A stretch of 64,000 bases of DNA from Phocicoccus pinnipedialis (lineage in GTDB: Bacteria > Bacillota > Bacilli > Staphylococcales > Salinicoccaceae): positions 310,001-374,000 of the forward strand of contig NZ_CAJEWB010000010.1 in NCBI RefSeq assembly GCF_903994035.1. The letters are read 5' to 3'. Both the position numbers and the translations under genes were made by a program. Each line of letters opens with the position of its first letter. The stretch's first letter is position 1. Below the pieces are notes generated by a model. That model did no database searches and had not been told where the DNA came from. It saw only the letters and a program-made list of their open reading frames with translations. Positions 9,514 through 20,535 of the stretch are shown piece by piece.

Positions 9514-9543
9514 AAAACTGTCTCTAAATGAGACAGTTTTTTT
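9512..9543 (+). terminator. Terminator after AGCS symporter
   Basis: AAAAACTGTCTC / GAGACAGTTTTT stem with a TAAAT loop and a T-run; probably also serves ywiC from the other side. Confidence 0.85.
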
Positions 9544-9545
9544 AG

Positions 9546-10268
9546 TCATATCATTAAATAAATTCCACACCACACTGTTACCCAACATGCATGCACAATT
9601 TCCATGATTCCTAGTTTCTTTGGTGTCCAACCTTTACCATATACATAAATCGCACGAAGCATTCCAAATACAAATCCAATCCCTAGTAAATAATGCATAA
9701 ATAGCATACATACAAATACAAACGTATTATAGCCAAAGCTCAAATATTTATAGAGTGGGTTATTCTTTTCTCTAATAACTGTTTTAACAACAAACGTTAC
9801 ACCCAAAAAGTATAAAAATGAAATAGCGAATGTAAACAACACACCGAAATTAATGGCATGTGCATTTAAGTATGATACTGCTGCTCCAGCAATAGAGAAG
9901 ATTATAATTGCAGATACATCATTTAAAATATTTCTCTCATCTTTTTTCTTTGCATAATATCCATTTACAATTCCAAACGGTATCATAGTTAAAAAGAAAT
10001 ATATGATTCTGTAATCAACAATAAATGGATATATGAAAAACACTAAGGCGATACTCGCAAAAAGAACTGCAGATTGTATGTAACCATACTGCTTTTTTCT
10101 TAACATTTTAATAAAGAATAGAATTTGATCTGCTGCAAGAAATATCAGCAACCATCCGATTATAAAAAGAACCTGTGAAATATTAAAACCATTTGCAAGT
10201 ATTCCAATAATTGGTGGCATAAATACCATTGCCCATGCACCATGTTGGTTTTGCTTTTTAAACTTCAT
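9546..10268 (-). CDS. ywiC: YwiC-like integral membrane protein
   Basis: About 240 aa, seven or eight predicted membrane helices, with the YwiC N-terminal signature KKQNQHGAWAMVFMPP. Function unknown. In B. subtilis ywiC lies in the anaerobic fnr/arfM/nar cluster, so a link to low-oxygen metabolism is likely but unproven. ATG 10268 follows GAGGTG. A near-FNR palindrome lies upstream, and this window also encodes Fnr. Stands alone between two terminators. Confidence 0.8.
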   Translation of the reverse strand: MKFKKQNQHGAWAMVFMPPIIGILANGFNISQVLFIIGWLLIFLAADQILFFIKMLRKKQYGYIQSAVLFASIALVFFIYPFIVDYRIIYFFLTMIPFGIVNGYYAKKKDERNILNDVSAIIIFSIAGAAVSYLNAHAINFGVLFTFAISFLYFLGVTFVVKTVIREKNNPLYKYLSFGYNTFVFVCMLFMHYLLGIGFVFGMLRAIYVYGKGWTPKKLGIMEIVHACWVTVWCGIYLMI

Positions 10269-10289
10269 GATAAGCACCTCACAACTATA

Positions 10290-10332
10290 ATTATAGCGAA
10301 ATAATTATAGTATGAATGGTGAAACTTTCACA
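10290..10332 (-). promoter_or_regulatory. ywiC promoter with near-FNR palindrome
   Basis: On the minus strand TGTGA-N5-TCACC (10332-10318), one base shorter than the FNR consensus spacing, precedes a TATAAT -10 (10295-10290), putting the palindrome centre near -42. A second overlapping inverted pair TTTCACA-N4-TGTGAAA extends to 10343. The regulator is inferred. Confidence 0.4.
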
Positions 10333-10340
10333 TATTTGTG

Positions 10341-10375
10341 AAAAAAAGAAACGAAGATGTTATCTTCGTTTCTTT
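10341..10375 (-). terminator. Terminator overlapping the end of the floA-downstream gene
   Basis: Perfect 14-bp stem AAAGAAACGAAGAT / ATCTTCGTTTCTTT (10345-10358 / 10362-10375) followed on the minus strand by a T-run. The stop codon of the upstream gene lies in the stem. Confidence 0.85.
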
Positions 10376-10977
10376 CTTGATTTAGGTGAACCTAGTATTT
10401 CATTCATAATCACACCATTTACAAATGCTTTTTCATCGAATGTAATATCAGCAACGGTGAAGATTGATTTTAACTTCGGATCCTTAACATTATCCGCTTC
10501 ATCAATCACTTGTTCTGAAACTTGAATAGTAGATTCTACAGCTTCTGAAGTATTTACTTCTGATCGTGAAACTTGGTATCGTTCGCGCACTCTATTTTCA
10601 GTACGTTTACCAGTGTCTCTCGCCGCTCTCTTTGTACGTTCAATACGTCCATTAAGATCTTGTTCTAATCTTTTAGAATATTGCTTAGAAGTATTTAGTT
10701 GTTTTGGTTGTTGCTTCGTTTGTTCTTCTTGTTCTAGTTTCTGGTATTCCTCTTTGAAGTCATCGACAAGTGTTTGCCAAATACTTTTGTTGCTGTCATC
10801 AAGATTCTCATTATTTATGGGTTTTTGGTTAGGTAAAGATGGATACCTAGATTTTGGTCTCTCAAGCTTATCTAAATCAATTCTTCTTTGTTGCCTCTTT
10901 TTTGACTCTTGAGCAGATTGTATGACTGAAAAGGCAATACCTATACCAAAAATGAGTAGTGGAACTATAAATTCCAT
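10360..10977 (-). CDS. Unknown membrane-anchored charged protein downstream of floA
   Basis: Not recognised. The 205-aa protein has one N-terminal membrane helix (residues 1-20) and then a long hydrophilic, Lys/Arg/Glu/Gln-rich cytoplasmic-type tail with likely coiled-coil stretches (about 75-150) and a more conserved-looking end (DPKLKSIFTVADITFDEKAFVNG) before a basic SRKKRR terminus. ATG 10977 follows AGGATGTG. It lies 11 nt after floA, so it is probably co-transcribed with nfeD and floA and might be a partner of the flotillin membrane assembly. That role is inference from position only. Confidence 0.7.
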   Translation of the reverse strand: MEFIVPLLIFGIGIAFSVIQSAQESKKRQQRRIDLDKLERPKSRYPSLPNQKPINNENLDDSNKSIWQTLVDDFKEEYQKLEQEEQTKQQPKQLNTSKQYSKRLEQDLNGRIERTKRAARDTGKRTENRVRERYQVSRSEVNTSEAVESTIQVSEQVIDEADNVKDPKLKSIFTVADITFDEKAFVNGVIMNEILGSPKSRKKRR

Positions 10978-10988
10978 GTGATCACATC

Positions 10989-11996
10989 CTACTCTTTATC
11001 GTTATATTGAGTTGGGTTCGTCAACTTATTGATTGAATCTCTCATGCTTGTATCTGCTTCAATATTTTTTAAATCATAGTACTCTGATACAGAAATATGA
11101 CCTTTTTCTAATGCTATAGCGAATGCAAGAGGGACTTTAGATTCTGCTTCTACAACTTTAGCTCTCATTTCTTGAACTCTTGCTTTCATCTCTTGTTCTT
11201 CTGCTACAGCCATTGCACGACGTTCTTCTGCTTTTGCTTGAGCGATATTTTTATCTGCAACTGCTTGTTCTGTTTGAAGATCTGCACCAATATTTTTACC
11301 GACGTCTACGTCAGCAATATCGATTGAAAGAATTTCAAATGCTGTACCTGAGTCAAGACCTTTATCTAGAACAGTTCTTGATATACGGTCTGGATTTTCA
11401 AGAACCGATGTGTGATGTTGTGATGAACCAATTGTAGATACAATACCTTCACCAACACGCGCAACGATTGTCTCTTCACCTGCACCACCTACAAGTCTTT
11501 CGATGTTTGCACGTACTGTAATTCTTGCTTTAGCTTTAACTTCAATTCCGTTCATAGCTACACCCGCAATAAATGGTGTTTCAATAACTTTAGGGTTTAC
11601 AGACATCTGTACTGCTTCCAATACGTCACGCCCAGCTAGGTCAATTGCGGCACATCTTTCAAATGTAAGACTAATGTCTGCACGTTGTGCTGCGATTAAT
11701 GCGTCAACAACACGGTCAACGTTACCACCAGCAAGATAGTGTGACTCAAGTTGATTCGTTGTCACTTGTATACCCGCTTTTCTTGCCTTAATTAATGGTT
11801 CAATAACTCGCTTTGGCTTAACTCGTCTTAACCGCATCCCAACTAGTGAGAAAATACCTACTCGAACACCTGCTGCAAGTGCAGAAATCCATAAACCGAT
11901 TGGTACAAATGAAAGAATAATCGATAAAACAATTAGTCCGATGATTAGAAAAAAGACTAATGCGACTGCTCCTCCAGAAAGAAATCCAACTGTCAT
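10989..11996 (-). CDS. floA: Flotillin-like protein FloA
   Basis: Bacterial flotillin that organises functional membrane microdomains (lipid rafts). At 335 aa it has an N-terminal hairpin membrane segment (about 5-50), the SPFH/band-7 core (GVQVTTNQL-like region, [20 protein letters not shown]) and a C-terminal Ala/Glu-rich coiled coil ([20 protein letters not shown]). ATG 11996 follows AGGAGTGA. Preceded by an NfeD-family gene, the standard pairing. Confidence 0.95.
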   Translation of the reverse strand: MTVGFLSGGAVALVFFLIIGLIVLSIILSFVPIGLWISALAAGVRVGIFSLVGMRLRRVKPKRVIEPLIKARKAGIQVTTNQLESHYLAGGNVDRVVDALIAAQRADISLTFERCAAIDLAGRDVLEAVQMSVNPKVIETPFIAGVAMNGIEVKAKARITVRANIERLVGGAGEETIVARVGEGIVSTIGSSQHHTSVLENPDRISRTVLDKGLDSGTAFEILSIDIADVDVGKNIGADLQTEQAVADKNIAQAKAEERRAMAVAEEQEMKARVQEMRAKVVEAESKVPLAFAIALEKGHISVSEYYDLKNIEADTSMRDSINKLTNPTQYNDKE

Positions 11997-12012
11997 ATAA
12001 AATCACTCCTAA

Positions 12013-12657
12013 TTAGTTTACAGGTCTAACAACTATCCTAGTTCCTTCTACATACACTACTTTAACATCCACGTTGGCATTGATAAAGGTACCTTCTGCA
12101 ACTGCATCTATTCTATTATCATTAATTAAGACAGTCCCAGATGGTCTTAAAGGAGTTAATGAAACCCCAATTTCACCGACAAGGTATCCCCTGTCGTCAA
12201 ACGAAGTATAACCGCTTTCAGTATCTGTAGCATCAGTCAAAATTAAGCGTTTCCATATAGGAACTCGTTTTTTCTTCATTTTAATAAATACACCTACTTC
12301 TATTAACGTGATGACAATTACTATTAGAAGTACAATCCCATATATTTTTGGATCAGAGGTAACCATTATAATACTAAATATAATCATTGCTAATCCAACT
12401 GCTCCAAGAATTAATCCGATAACAAAAAACTCTATAGTAAGTAATATGACGCCAAAAAACAATAGTATCAATGACATATACGTAAAGCCACTATTAAAAA
12501 AATGTCCGATGTAATAGATACTAATTGACATGATTGCTAATAGTGTCGATACATTGATTTTTTCAGAAAATACTTGGTAGACGATACATGAAAAAAATAT
12601 CAACAGTAATATACCTGAAGTCACAGGATAGGTAATAAATGATACAAAAGATTCCAT
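12013..12657 (-). CDS. NfeD-family membrane protein (short, no protease domain)
   Basis: NfeD proteins are encoded next to flotillins and end in an OB-fold domain. This 214-aa version has five or six membrane helices in the first 125 residues and the OB domain at the end (residues about 145-214, TDATDTESGY...VVYVEGTRIVV). It lacks the N-terminal ClpP-like serine protease domain of the long YqeZ-type form. ATG 12657 follows AAGGAGGC; an in-frame start 27 nt upstream lies before that site. First gene of the nfeD-floA-unknown operon. Confidence 0.88.
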   Translation of the reverse strand: MESFVSFITYPVTSGILLLIFFSCIVYQVFSEKINVSTLLAIMSISIYYIGHFFNSGFTYMSLILLFFGVILLTIEFFVIGLILGAVGLAMIIFSIIMVTSDPKIYGIVLLIVIVITLIEVGVFIKMKKKRVPIWKRLILTDATDTESGYTSFDDRGYLVGEIGVSLTPLRPSGTVLINDNRIDAVAEGTFINANVDVKVVYVEGTRIVVRPVN

Positions 12658-12713
12658 ATTGTTAGCCTCCTTTTTAGTATACATGAATCAAATTCAATTA
12701 AACAATAATATAT

Positions 12714-12742
12714 AAAAAAAGAGACGATATAATTATCGTCTC
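12714..12742 (-). terminator. Terminator downstream of rpsU
   Basis: GAGACGATA / TATCGTCTC (12721-12729 / 12734-12742) followed on the minus strand by T7. It lies 57 nt beyond the rpsU stop; between them is a weaker imperfect hairpin bounded by TATATAG and CTATATA. Confidence 0.85.
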
Positions 12743-12799
12743 ATGATATATAGTCATGTTACTCGAGGGAGCTTACACTCAACTATATAAAATAATTTA

Positions 12800-12976
12800 T
12801 TATCTAAATTTACGTTTACGTGCTGCTTCTGACTTCTTCTTACGCTTTACAGAAGGCTTTTCGTAAAATTCTCTTTTTCTAGCCTCTGCAATTGTACCGT
12901 TCTTAGAAACTGTACGCTTAAAACGACGAAGTGCATCTTCGATTGATTCGTTTTTTTTGACTACTGTCTTACTCAT
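12800..12976 (-). CDS. rpsU: Ribosomal protein bS21
   Basis: 58-aa small-subunit protein, very basic, with [19 protein letters not shown] at the start and an Arg/Lys-rich end ([13 protein letters not shown]). It helps mRNA base pairing during initiation. ATG 12976 follows GGAGGGAGGG; an in-frame codon 30 nt further upstream is not needed. In B. subtilis yqeY follows rpsU; here the gene is followed by a terminator and then the nfeD-floA operon. Confidence 0.97.
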   Translation of the reverse strand: MSKTVVKKNESIEDALRRFKRTVSKNGTIAEARKREFYEKPSVKRKKKSEAARKRKFR

Positions 12977-13080
12977 AAGTGTGTCCCTCCCTCCGAAATA
13001 ACACATAGAACATTATTAAAGGTACAAGTGTACCATAGAAATATTATATTATACATTATCAATGATGGTCAACTATTTAT

Positions 13081-13746
13081 TTAATAATTAGAGTCACTGA
13101 CCTCATGATTGACGATTTTAACTCCGCTTGAAGCGCCGAGTCGCGTGGCACCTTTTTCAATCATTTCAATCGCATCTTCATAACTGCGAATTCCACCACT
13201 GGCTTTAACACCAAGGTCTTCACCGACTGTCATTCTCATTAATGCAACGGCTTCAATAGTAGCACCACCACCGTTAAATCCAGTGGATGTTTTAACGTAA
13301 TCTGCACCAGCTTCTTTAGATAGTTCACACACTTTTATGATTTCATCTGAATCTAACATTGCAGATTCGATGATTACCTTCACTAATGCTTCTGTATCCG
13401 CTGCATCACATACTGCTTTGATATCATTATATACAAGATCAAAATTTCCTGATTTTAATGCACCGATGTTAATTACCATATCAATCTCATCAGCACCATT
13501 TTGAATTGCATTTACTGTTTCAAATGCTTTAGTTTCACTTGTTGATGCGCCTAGAGGGAATCCAATCACAGTACATACTTTCGTGTTTGAATCTTTTAGA
13601 ATATCTGCGCAAGTTTTTACCCAAGTGGGATTGACACAAACACTGAAAAAGTTGTGTTCTTTTGCTTCTTCACACAATTTAAAAATATCATCTTGAGTTG
13701 CTTCTGGCTTTAATAAAGTATGGTCGATATAATTTGCTAATTTCAT
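13081..13746 (-). CDS. deoC: Deoxyribose-phosphate aldolase
   Basis: Class I aldolase cleaving 2-deoxyribose-5-phosphate to glyceraldehyde-3-phosphate and acetaldehyde, in deoxynucleoside catabolism. The 221-aa TIM barrel has the Schiff-base lysine in VKTSTGF (about residue 152), the LVKVIIES strand and the proton-relay lysine in VKASGGIR (about 181). ATG 13746 follows GTGGAGGAAAC. It lies directly after mtaB, an accessory addition to the dnaJ-prmA-rsmE-mtaB run. Confidence 0.95.
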   Translation of the reverse strand: MKLANYIDHTLLKPEATQDDIFKLCEEAKEHNFFSVCVNPTWVKTCADILKDSNTKVCTVIGFPLGASTSETKAFETVNAIQNGADEIDMVINIGALKSGNFDLVYNDIKAVCDAADTEALVKVIIESAMLDSDEIIKVCELSKEAGADYVKTSTGFNGGGATIEAVALMRMTVGEDLGVKASGGIRSYEDAIEMIEKGATRLGASSGVKIVNHEVSDSNY

Positions 13747-13761
13747 GAATGTTTCCTCCAC

Positions 13762-15132
13762 TTAAATCTCGATTTTATTGATTAATTTACGGTCAAGATA
13801 TGCATATTCTTTAACCATTGGTTTTTCAAGTACTCTAACGAGTTCACCTTTAGAGACAGGGTATCCGGGTTCAGTAATTTTAACTTTAACAAGTTCACCC
13901 GTCAGAGATTCGTCACCATCGATTTCAACTTTAAGGTAGTTATCAGAGTGTCCAATTAACTTACCCTTTTTTGAAGTCTCGGGAATAATTTCTAATACAT
14001 CATCTCTAAACCCTTCAGCATAGCTTGTTGCTAGACGGTCTGATAATTCGATTAGTTTGGATACACGCTCATGCTTAACGGTCTCATCTACTTGGTCAGA
14101 CATTCTCGATGCTGGTGTACCTGTCCTGATAGAGTAAGGGAAAACGTGTAGCTCTGAGAAATTGTGTCTCTCTATAAAGTCATAAGTCTCCATGAACTCT
14201 TCTTCAGTCTCACCTGGGAATCCTACGATAACGTCTGAAGTAATAGCCACACCTGGCATGATACTTTTCAGTTTTTCAATTCGTGATTCAAAGAATTCCA
14301 TCGTATACTTTCTTCTCATACGTTTTAACACAGTGTCACTACCAGACTGAATTGGAATGTGTAAGTGCCTAACAATCTTATTCGATTTATCGATAACTTC
14401 AATCACTTCATCAGTTAATTGACTCGCTTCAATGCTTGAAATACGCAGACGGTTTAAGCCTTCTACCTCTTCAAGATCGCGTAATAACTGTGCTAAATTG
14501 TAGTCTTTCAGATCTTCACCATAACCACCCGTGTGAATACCAGTTAGTACGATTTCTTTATATCCTTCTTGTACAAGTTTAGTTGCTTGTTCAATAACTT
14601 TTTCTGGATCTCTTGAACGCATTAAACCACGAGCCCAAGGAATGATGCAGAACGTACAGAAATTGTTACAACCTTCTTGAATTTTAAGAGTCGCACGTGT
14701 TCTATCTGTGAAGTAAGGTACATCCATTTCTTCGTAAGTGCGTTTTTTCATGATGTTTTTTACACCATTGATCGGCTCACGTTCTCTATGATACTGTTCT
14801 ACATAACCTAAAAGTTTGTCGCGATCCTCAGTACCGATGATAATATCTACACCAGGGATTGCCATAATTTCTTTAGGAGCTGTTTGTGCGTAACAACCAG
14901 TAACAGCGATAACTGCATCTGGATTTTTACGGATAGCACGACGAATAACTTGTCGACTCTTTTTGTCACCAGTGTTGGTAACTGTACATGTATTTATAAC
15001 GAATACGTCCGCGTTCGTATCAAAATCAACTCGTTCGTATCCGTCTTCTTTAAATATTTGCCACATTGCTTCAGTTTCATAGTGGTTCACCTTACAACCA
15101 AGCGTATGAAATGCAATTGTTTTGTCATTCAT
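13762..15132 (-). CDS. mtaB: tRNA t6A37 methylthiotransferase MtaB
   Basis: Radical-SAM enzyme that converts t6A to ms2t6A at position 37 of ANN-decoding tRNAs. The 456-aa protein has the N-terminal MTTase domain with its three cluster cysteines (HTLGCKVNHYE, FVINTCTVT, VTGCYAQ), the radical-SAM CxxxCxxC in EGCNNFCTFC (about residue 150) and a C-terminal TRAM domain. ATG 15132 follows AGGAAAGATTTG. Downstream of rsmE. Confidence 0.96.
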   Translation of the reverse strand: MNDKTIAFHTLGCKVNHYETEAMWQIFKEDGYERVDFDTNADVFVINTCTVTNTGDKKSRQVIRRAIRKNPDAVIAVTGCYAQTAPKEIMAIPGVDIIIGTEDRDKLLGYVEQYHREREPINGVKNIMKKRTYEEMDVPYFTDRTRATLKIQEGCNNFCTFCIIPWARGLMRSRDPEKVIEQATKLVQEGYKEIVLTGIHTGGYGEDLKDYNLAQLLRDLEEVEGLNRLRISSIEASQLTDEVIEVIDKSNKIVRHLHIPIQSGSDTVLKRMRRKYTMEFFESRIEKLKSIMPGVAITSDVIVGFPGETEEEFMETYDFIERHNFSELHVFPYSIRTGTPASRMSDQVDETVKHERVSKLIELSDRLATSYAEGFRDDVLEIIPETSKKGKLIGHSDNYLKVEIDGDESLTGELVKVKITEPGYPVSKGELVRVLEKPMVKEYAYLDRKLINKIEI

Positions 15133-15201
15133 GAAATCAAATCTTTCCTACTTAAATTTAGACTAATTCTAGCATAAAACCCTTGTAGATACAATGTGCT
15201 C

Positions 15202-15918
15202 TTATTCCATTACAGCGTCAATTACAGATAACATATATAATGGTGCTGTCTCAGCACGCAGAATTCTTTCACCGAGTTTTACAAAAGATAAATTATCAAC
15301 TTCAATTTCTTTTTTTGAAAAACCGCCTTCTGGCCCGAAAATAATAGATAGATTATCAAACTTTTTATTATTATTTAACACATCGATGAGTGATTCTGAC
15401 TTTGTAAAATTCAAATCTTCATATGCAAATAAATTTAAGTCATACTGAGATAAATCAATCGACTTTAAATTTCCCACGAATTCTATAGTCGGCACTGTTA
15501 ATCGTTTCGACTGCTCACTCGCCCCTTGAATAATTTTTTTGAATCGCGTTAAACGATTTTTTCTCTTTTTATCATCTAATTTCACAACTGCACGATCTGC
15601 CTCGTAGATTAAAAATACATCTGCACCAAGCTCAGTAGCTTTCTGAATCATAAAGTCGAATTTTTCACCTTTTAATAATGGACAAATGACAGTTTTAGAG
15701 ATATTACTCTTCTGAACATCTATTTCTTCTATTGTTAGGTATGTAAGTGGTGAAACTTCTGTAATCTCTGCTTTATAAACTTTGTTGTCTATGTCAACAA
15801 TTCGGAAAGTATCACCTAAAGACATACGCATCACATTTAACATGTGATGCGCGTCTTTTTCTAAGTCTGTATAGTTTTTATTTAGTTTTAGAGTATTTAA
15901 AGAAAAGAATTGTTGCAT
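15202..15918 (-). CDS. rsmE: 16S rRNA m3U1498 methyltransferase RsmE
   Basis: SPOUT-class methyltransferase acting on U1498 of 16S rRNA. At 238 aa it has an N-terminal PUA-like RNA-binding domain (DAHHMLNVMRMSLGD) and the trefoil-knot SAM site with FGPEGGFSKKEI (about residue 190) and LGERILRAETA near the end. Two nt downstream of prmA, with which it is translated as a unit. Confidence 0.95.
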   Translation of the reverse strand: MQQFFSLNTLKLNKNYTDLEKDAHHMLNVMRMSLGDTFRIVDIDNKVYKAEITEVSPLTYLTIEEIDVQKSNISKTVICPLLKGEKFDFMIQKATELGADVFLIYEADRAVVKLDDKKRKNRLTRFKKIIQGASEQSKRLTVPTIEFVGNLKSIDLSQYDLNLFAYEDLNFTKSESLIDVLNNNKKFDNLSIIFGPEGGFSKKEIEVDNLSFVKLGERILRAETAPLYMLSVIDAVME

Positions 15919-15920
15919 AG

Positions 15921-16856
15921 TTAGTCCTCTTTCTTAGCGAGTATACTTATCCAACCGTTATCTTCTAATAGTTCAAGTACTGTAAATCCAGCACTTTCCA
16001 GTTTAGTTAATATATCCTCTTTTTTCTCTACAATGATACCACTTGAAATAAAGTGACCTCCAGGTATCAGGCAGTTGTATGCATCTGTGATCATCATCTC
16101 GATAACATGAGCGAGAATATTCGCCATTACGATAGTATATTTACGCGTTTCGTTCTTAAGTAAATCAGAACTGCGTACTTCTACCCCATCGATATCGTTT
16201 AATTTTAAATTTTCTCTTGCTACTTTTAATGATAATTCATCAATATCTGTTGCCGTTAAATCTCTTGCCCCCATTAAATGAGAACCAATAGTAAGAATAC
16301 CTGAACCTGTACCAACATCGATAATTTTATCTTCTGGTTTCACAATTTTTTCAATGAATTTTAGGCACATTGAGGTTGTAGGGTGATCGCCTGTACCAAA
16401 TGCCATACCGGGATCTAATTTAATTAGACGATCATCTGCTTTAATTTCGTGATCATCCAGTTCCCAAGAAGGAACAATCATAAACGTTTCCGACACTCTA
16501 AAACTATGGAAATACTTTTTCCATTCGTTTTCCCAGTCTGTTTCTTTTACTACATCTTGAGTTATATTTATATCATCTTTATCAACTAAGCTTTTTGTTT
16601 CTTCTATAAAAGTCCTAATTTGAGCGAGTTTTTGATCAACCGACACACTTTCATCAAAATACACTGTTAATCTGATATCTGACTCTGGGTAATCATCTGG
16701 ATTTAATCTAAATTTATTATCGAAATCTTCAACTCCTGATTTCATAATGTCCATAGAGTAATCTACAGAGATACCATTTGAAATATCTGTTAAAAATTCC
16801 GTAAGCATTTCTTCATTTTCAACACTCGTATTTATAGAAATCTTGTGCCAGTTCAT
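15921..16856 (-). CDS. prmA: Ribosomal protein L11 methyltransferase
   Basis: Trimethylates lysines and the N-terminus of ribosomal protein uL11. The 311-aa protein has the N-terminal substrate-recognition domain (about 1-100), an inserted LDPGMAFGTGDHPTTSMCL motif and SAM motif I IDVGTGSGIL (about residue 180), then MANILAHV. Lies 3 nt after dnaJ, the usual heat-shock-operon position. Confidence 0.96.
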   Translation of the reverse strand: MNWHKISINTSVENEEMLTEFLTDISNGISVDYSMDIMKSGVEDFDNKFRLNPDDYPESDIRLTVYFDESVSVDQKLAQIRTFIEETKSLVDKDDINITQDVVKETDWENEWKKYFHSFRVSETFMIVPSWELDDHEIKADDRLIKLDPGMAFGTGDHPTTSMCLKFIEKIVKPEDKIIDVGTGSGILTIGSHLMGARDLTATDIDELSLKVARENLKLNDIDGVEVRSSDLLKNETRKYTIVMANILAHVIEMMITDAYNCLIPGGHFISSGIIVEKKEDILTKLESAGFTVLELLEDNGWISILAKKED

Positions 16857-16859
16857 ATA

Positions 16860-17993
16860 TTATTCTCCTTTAAAGAATCTCTTTGCCTTTTCTGTAAAGC
16901 TTTCATTTGATTCTTTTATCGTTTGTCCATTTAATTCTGAGAGTTTTCTAAATAAGTCTCTCTCTTCTTCAGATAATTTAGATGGTGTTTGCACTTTAAC
17001 TGTAACGATTTGGTCACCATATCCAAAGCCATTGACGTTCTTAATTCCTTGTTCTCTTAATCTAAACTTACGTCCTGATTGTGTTCCACCAGGTACTTTC
17101 AGAGATACTTTACCTTTAAGTGTAGGAATTTCAATTTCATCACCTAGTGCTGCTTGGGAGAATGTGATTGGTAATTCATAGTGCACATCGTCACCATCAC
17201 GCTCAAATCTGTTGTCTGGCTTTACTCTAAATACGATATATAAGTCTCCTGCTGGACCACCATTAATTCCTGGCTCACCTTGACCTTGAAGTCTAATTTG
17301 TTGCCCGTTGTCAATTCCCTCTGGAACTGTCACTTCAATTTCTACATTCTTAGTGATTGTACCTGCACCATGACATTTGTTACATGGATGTTCGATTTCT
17401 TCACCTGTACCTCCACATGTTGGACAAGTCCGTTGTGTATGAATTTTTCCAAATGGCGTATTTTGCTCAACAGTAACTTGACCCGTACCAGAACATGTAT
17501 GGCAGGTTTTTTTAGAAGTTCCAGGTTGAGCCCCTACACCATCACATACGTCACAAAGGATTTCTTTTTTGATTGAAACAGTCTTAGTTGCACCGAATAC
17601 TGCTTCATCAAATTCAACTGTCATTGTGTATTGTAAATCATCTCCGCGTCTTGGTGCGTTTGGATCCATTCTTCTTGAGCCACCGAAAAAAGAACTGAAA
17701 ATGTCTTCGAAGCCGCCGAAGCCACTTGCTCCTCCAAATCCACCAAACCCATTTCCGCCTCCAGCGCCTCCACTAAAAGCGCTGTGACCGAAGCGATCAT
17801 ACTGTGCACGTTTTTCATCATCATAAAGTACATCATATGCTTCTGTTACTTCTTTAAATTTTTCATCTGCATCGTCGTCTTTATTTATATCCGGGTGATA
17901 TTTTTTTGAAAGTTTACGATACGCTCTTTTAATATCATCTTTTGTAGCATTTTTCTCGACGCCTAGGACGTCATAATAATCTTTTTTAGCCAA
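16860..17993 (-). CDS. dnaJ: Chaperone DnaJ
   Basis: Hsp40 co-chaperone that delivers substrates to DnaK and stimulates its ATPase. The 377-aa type I protein has the J domain with HPD in KKYHPDIN (about residue 33), a Gly/Phe-rich linker (about 65-105), four CxxCxGxG zinc motifs ([32 protein letters not shown]; about 145-215) and the C-terminal substrate domains. A strong terminator separates it from dnaK and only about 35 nt lie between that and the start codon, so expression presumably relies on read-through. Confidence 0.97.
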   Translation of the reverse strand: MAKKDYYDVLGVEKNATKDDIKRAYRKLSKKYHPDINKDDDADEKFKEVTEAYDVLYDDEKRAQYDRFGHSAFSGGAGGGNGFGGFGGASGFGGFEDIFSSFFGGSRRMDPNAPRRGDDLQYTMTVEFDEAVFGATKTVSIKKEILCDVCDGVGAQPGTSKKTCHTCSGTGQVTVEQNTPFGKIHTQRTCPTCGGTGEEIEHPCNKCHGAGTITKNVEIEVTVPEGIDNGQQIRLQGQGEPGINGGPAGDLYIVFRVKPDNRFERDGDDVHYELPITFSQAALGDEIEIPTLKGKVSLKVPGGTQSGRKFRLREQGIKNVNGFGYGDQIVTVKVQTPSKLSEEERDLFRKLSELNGQTIKESNESFTEKAKRFFKGE

Positions 17994-18026
17994 ATTCTCG
18001 CCTCCAACATTCCAATATTATCATTT

Positions 18027-18063
18027 AAAAAAGTCAAAGCCAATCCATTTGGCTTTGACTTTT
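18027..18063 (-). terminator. Strong hairpin between dnaK and dnaJ
   Basis: Perfect 15-bp stem AAAAGTCAAAGCCAA / TTGGCTTTGACTTTT (18029-18043 / 18049-18063), 5-nt loop, six T on the minus strand. It looks like a full intrinsic terminator inside the heat-shock operon. Confidence 0.88.
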
Positions 18064-18074
18064 GTTATTAGATC

Positions 18075-19931
<1,857 letters not shown>

Positions 19932-19934
19932 TTA

Positions 19935-20522
19935 TTATTCACTTACTTTAACCATTGCTGGTCTTAACACTCTTTCTTTTAACATATAACCTGTTTGGAA
20001 TACTTCAATTACAACTCCACTGGATACACCTTCAACAGCCTCTGTCATTACTGCTTGGTGGAAGTTCGGGTCAAAGTCTTTGTCTTGAGCATCAATTAAT
20101 GTGATTCCATTTGAATTCAGTTTATTAATAAAATCGTTATAAACAATCTCTACACCTTTATGAAGTGATTCAAACTCTTCAGAATTTCCAGAAATTTGAA
20201 GTGCACGTTCTAAGTTGTCAATAACTGAAAGTAAATCCTCAGCAAATGATTGATTTTTATATTTATTATTTCTTTCCGCTTCTTCTCTAGTTCTACGTTT
20301 ATAGTTTTCGAACTCTGCATAAAGCTTCAAGTATTTGTTTTCTTCTTCTTCTAATTTAGATTTCAAAGTGTTTAATTCTGAACTTTCTTCATCCACTTCT
20401 GGCTCTGTAGTTATTTCTACAGTTTCTTCATTAGAAGATGCCCCTTCATCTAAAACTGGCTCAGTGTTTTCTTCTTCATTACCAGTTTTTGTGATTTCTT
20501 CATTTACATCTTCTTTTTTCAC
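19935..20522 (-). CDS. grpE: Nucleotide exchange factor GrpE
   Basis: Exchanges ADP on DnaK. 195 aa with a long acidic, low-complexity N-terminal tail (about 1-60, rich in Glu and Thr), a coiled coil (LKSKLEEEENKYLKLYAEFENYKRR) and a C-terminal beta domain ending VVIEVFQTGYMLKERVLRPAMVKV. GTG 20522 is chosen as start because AAGGAG lies just before it; an earlier in-frame codon would overlap hrcA without a site. The acidic tail is longer than in E. coli GrpE but usual for Gram-positives. Confidence 0.95.
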   Translation of the reverse strand: MKKEDVNEEITKTGNEEENTEPVLDEGASSNEETVEITTEPEVDEESSELNTLKSKLEEEENKYLKLYAEFENYKRRTREEAERNNKYKNQSFAEDLLSVIDNLERALQISGNSEEFESLHKGVEIVYNDFINKLNSNGITLIDAQDKDFDPNFHQAVMTEAVEGVSSGVVIEVFQTGYMLKERVLRPAMVKVSE

Positions 20523-20535
20523 AAAGTCACACTCC

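Noticed and set aside
12743-12799. A small RNA between the rpsU stop and its terminator
   Set aside because: The imperfect TATATAG/CTATATA hairpin has no promoter of its own and is adequately explained as an rpsU 3' untranslated region.
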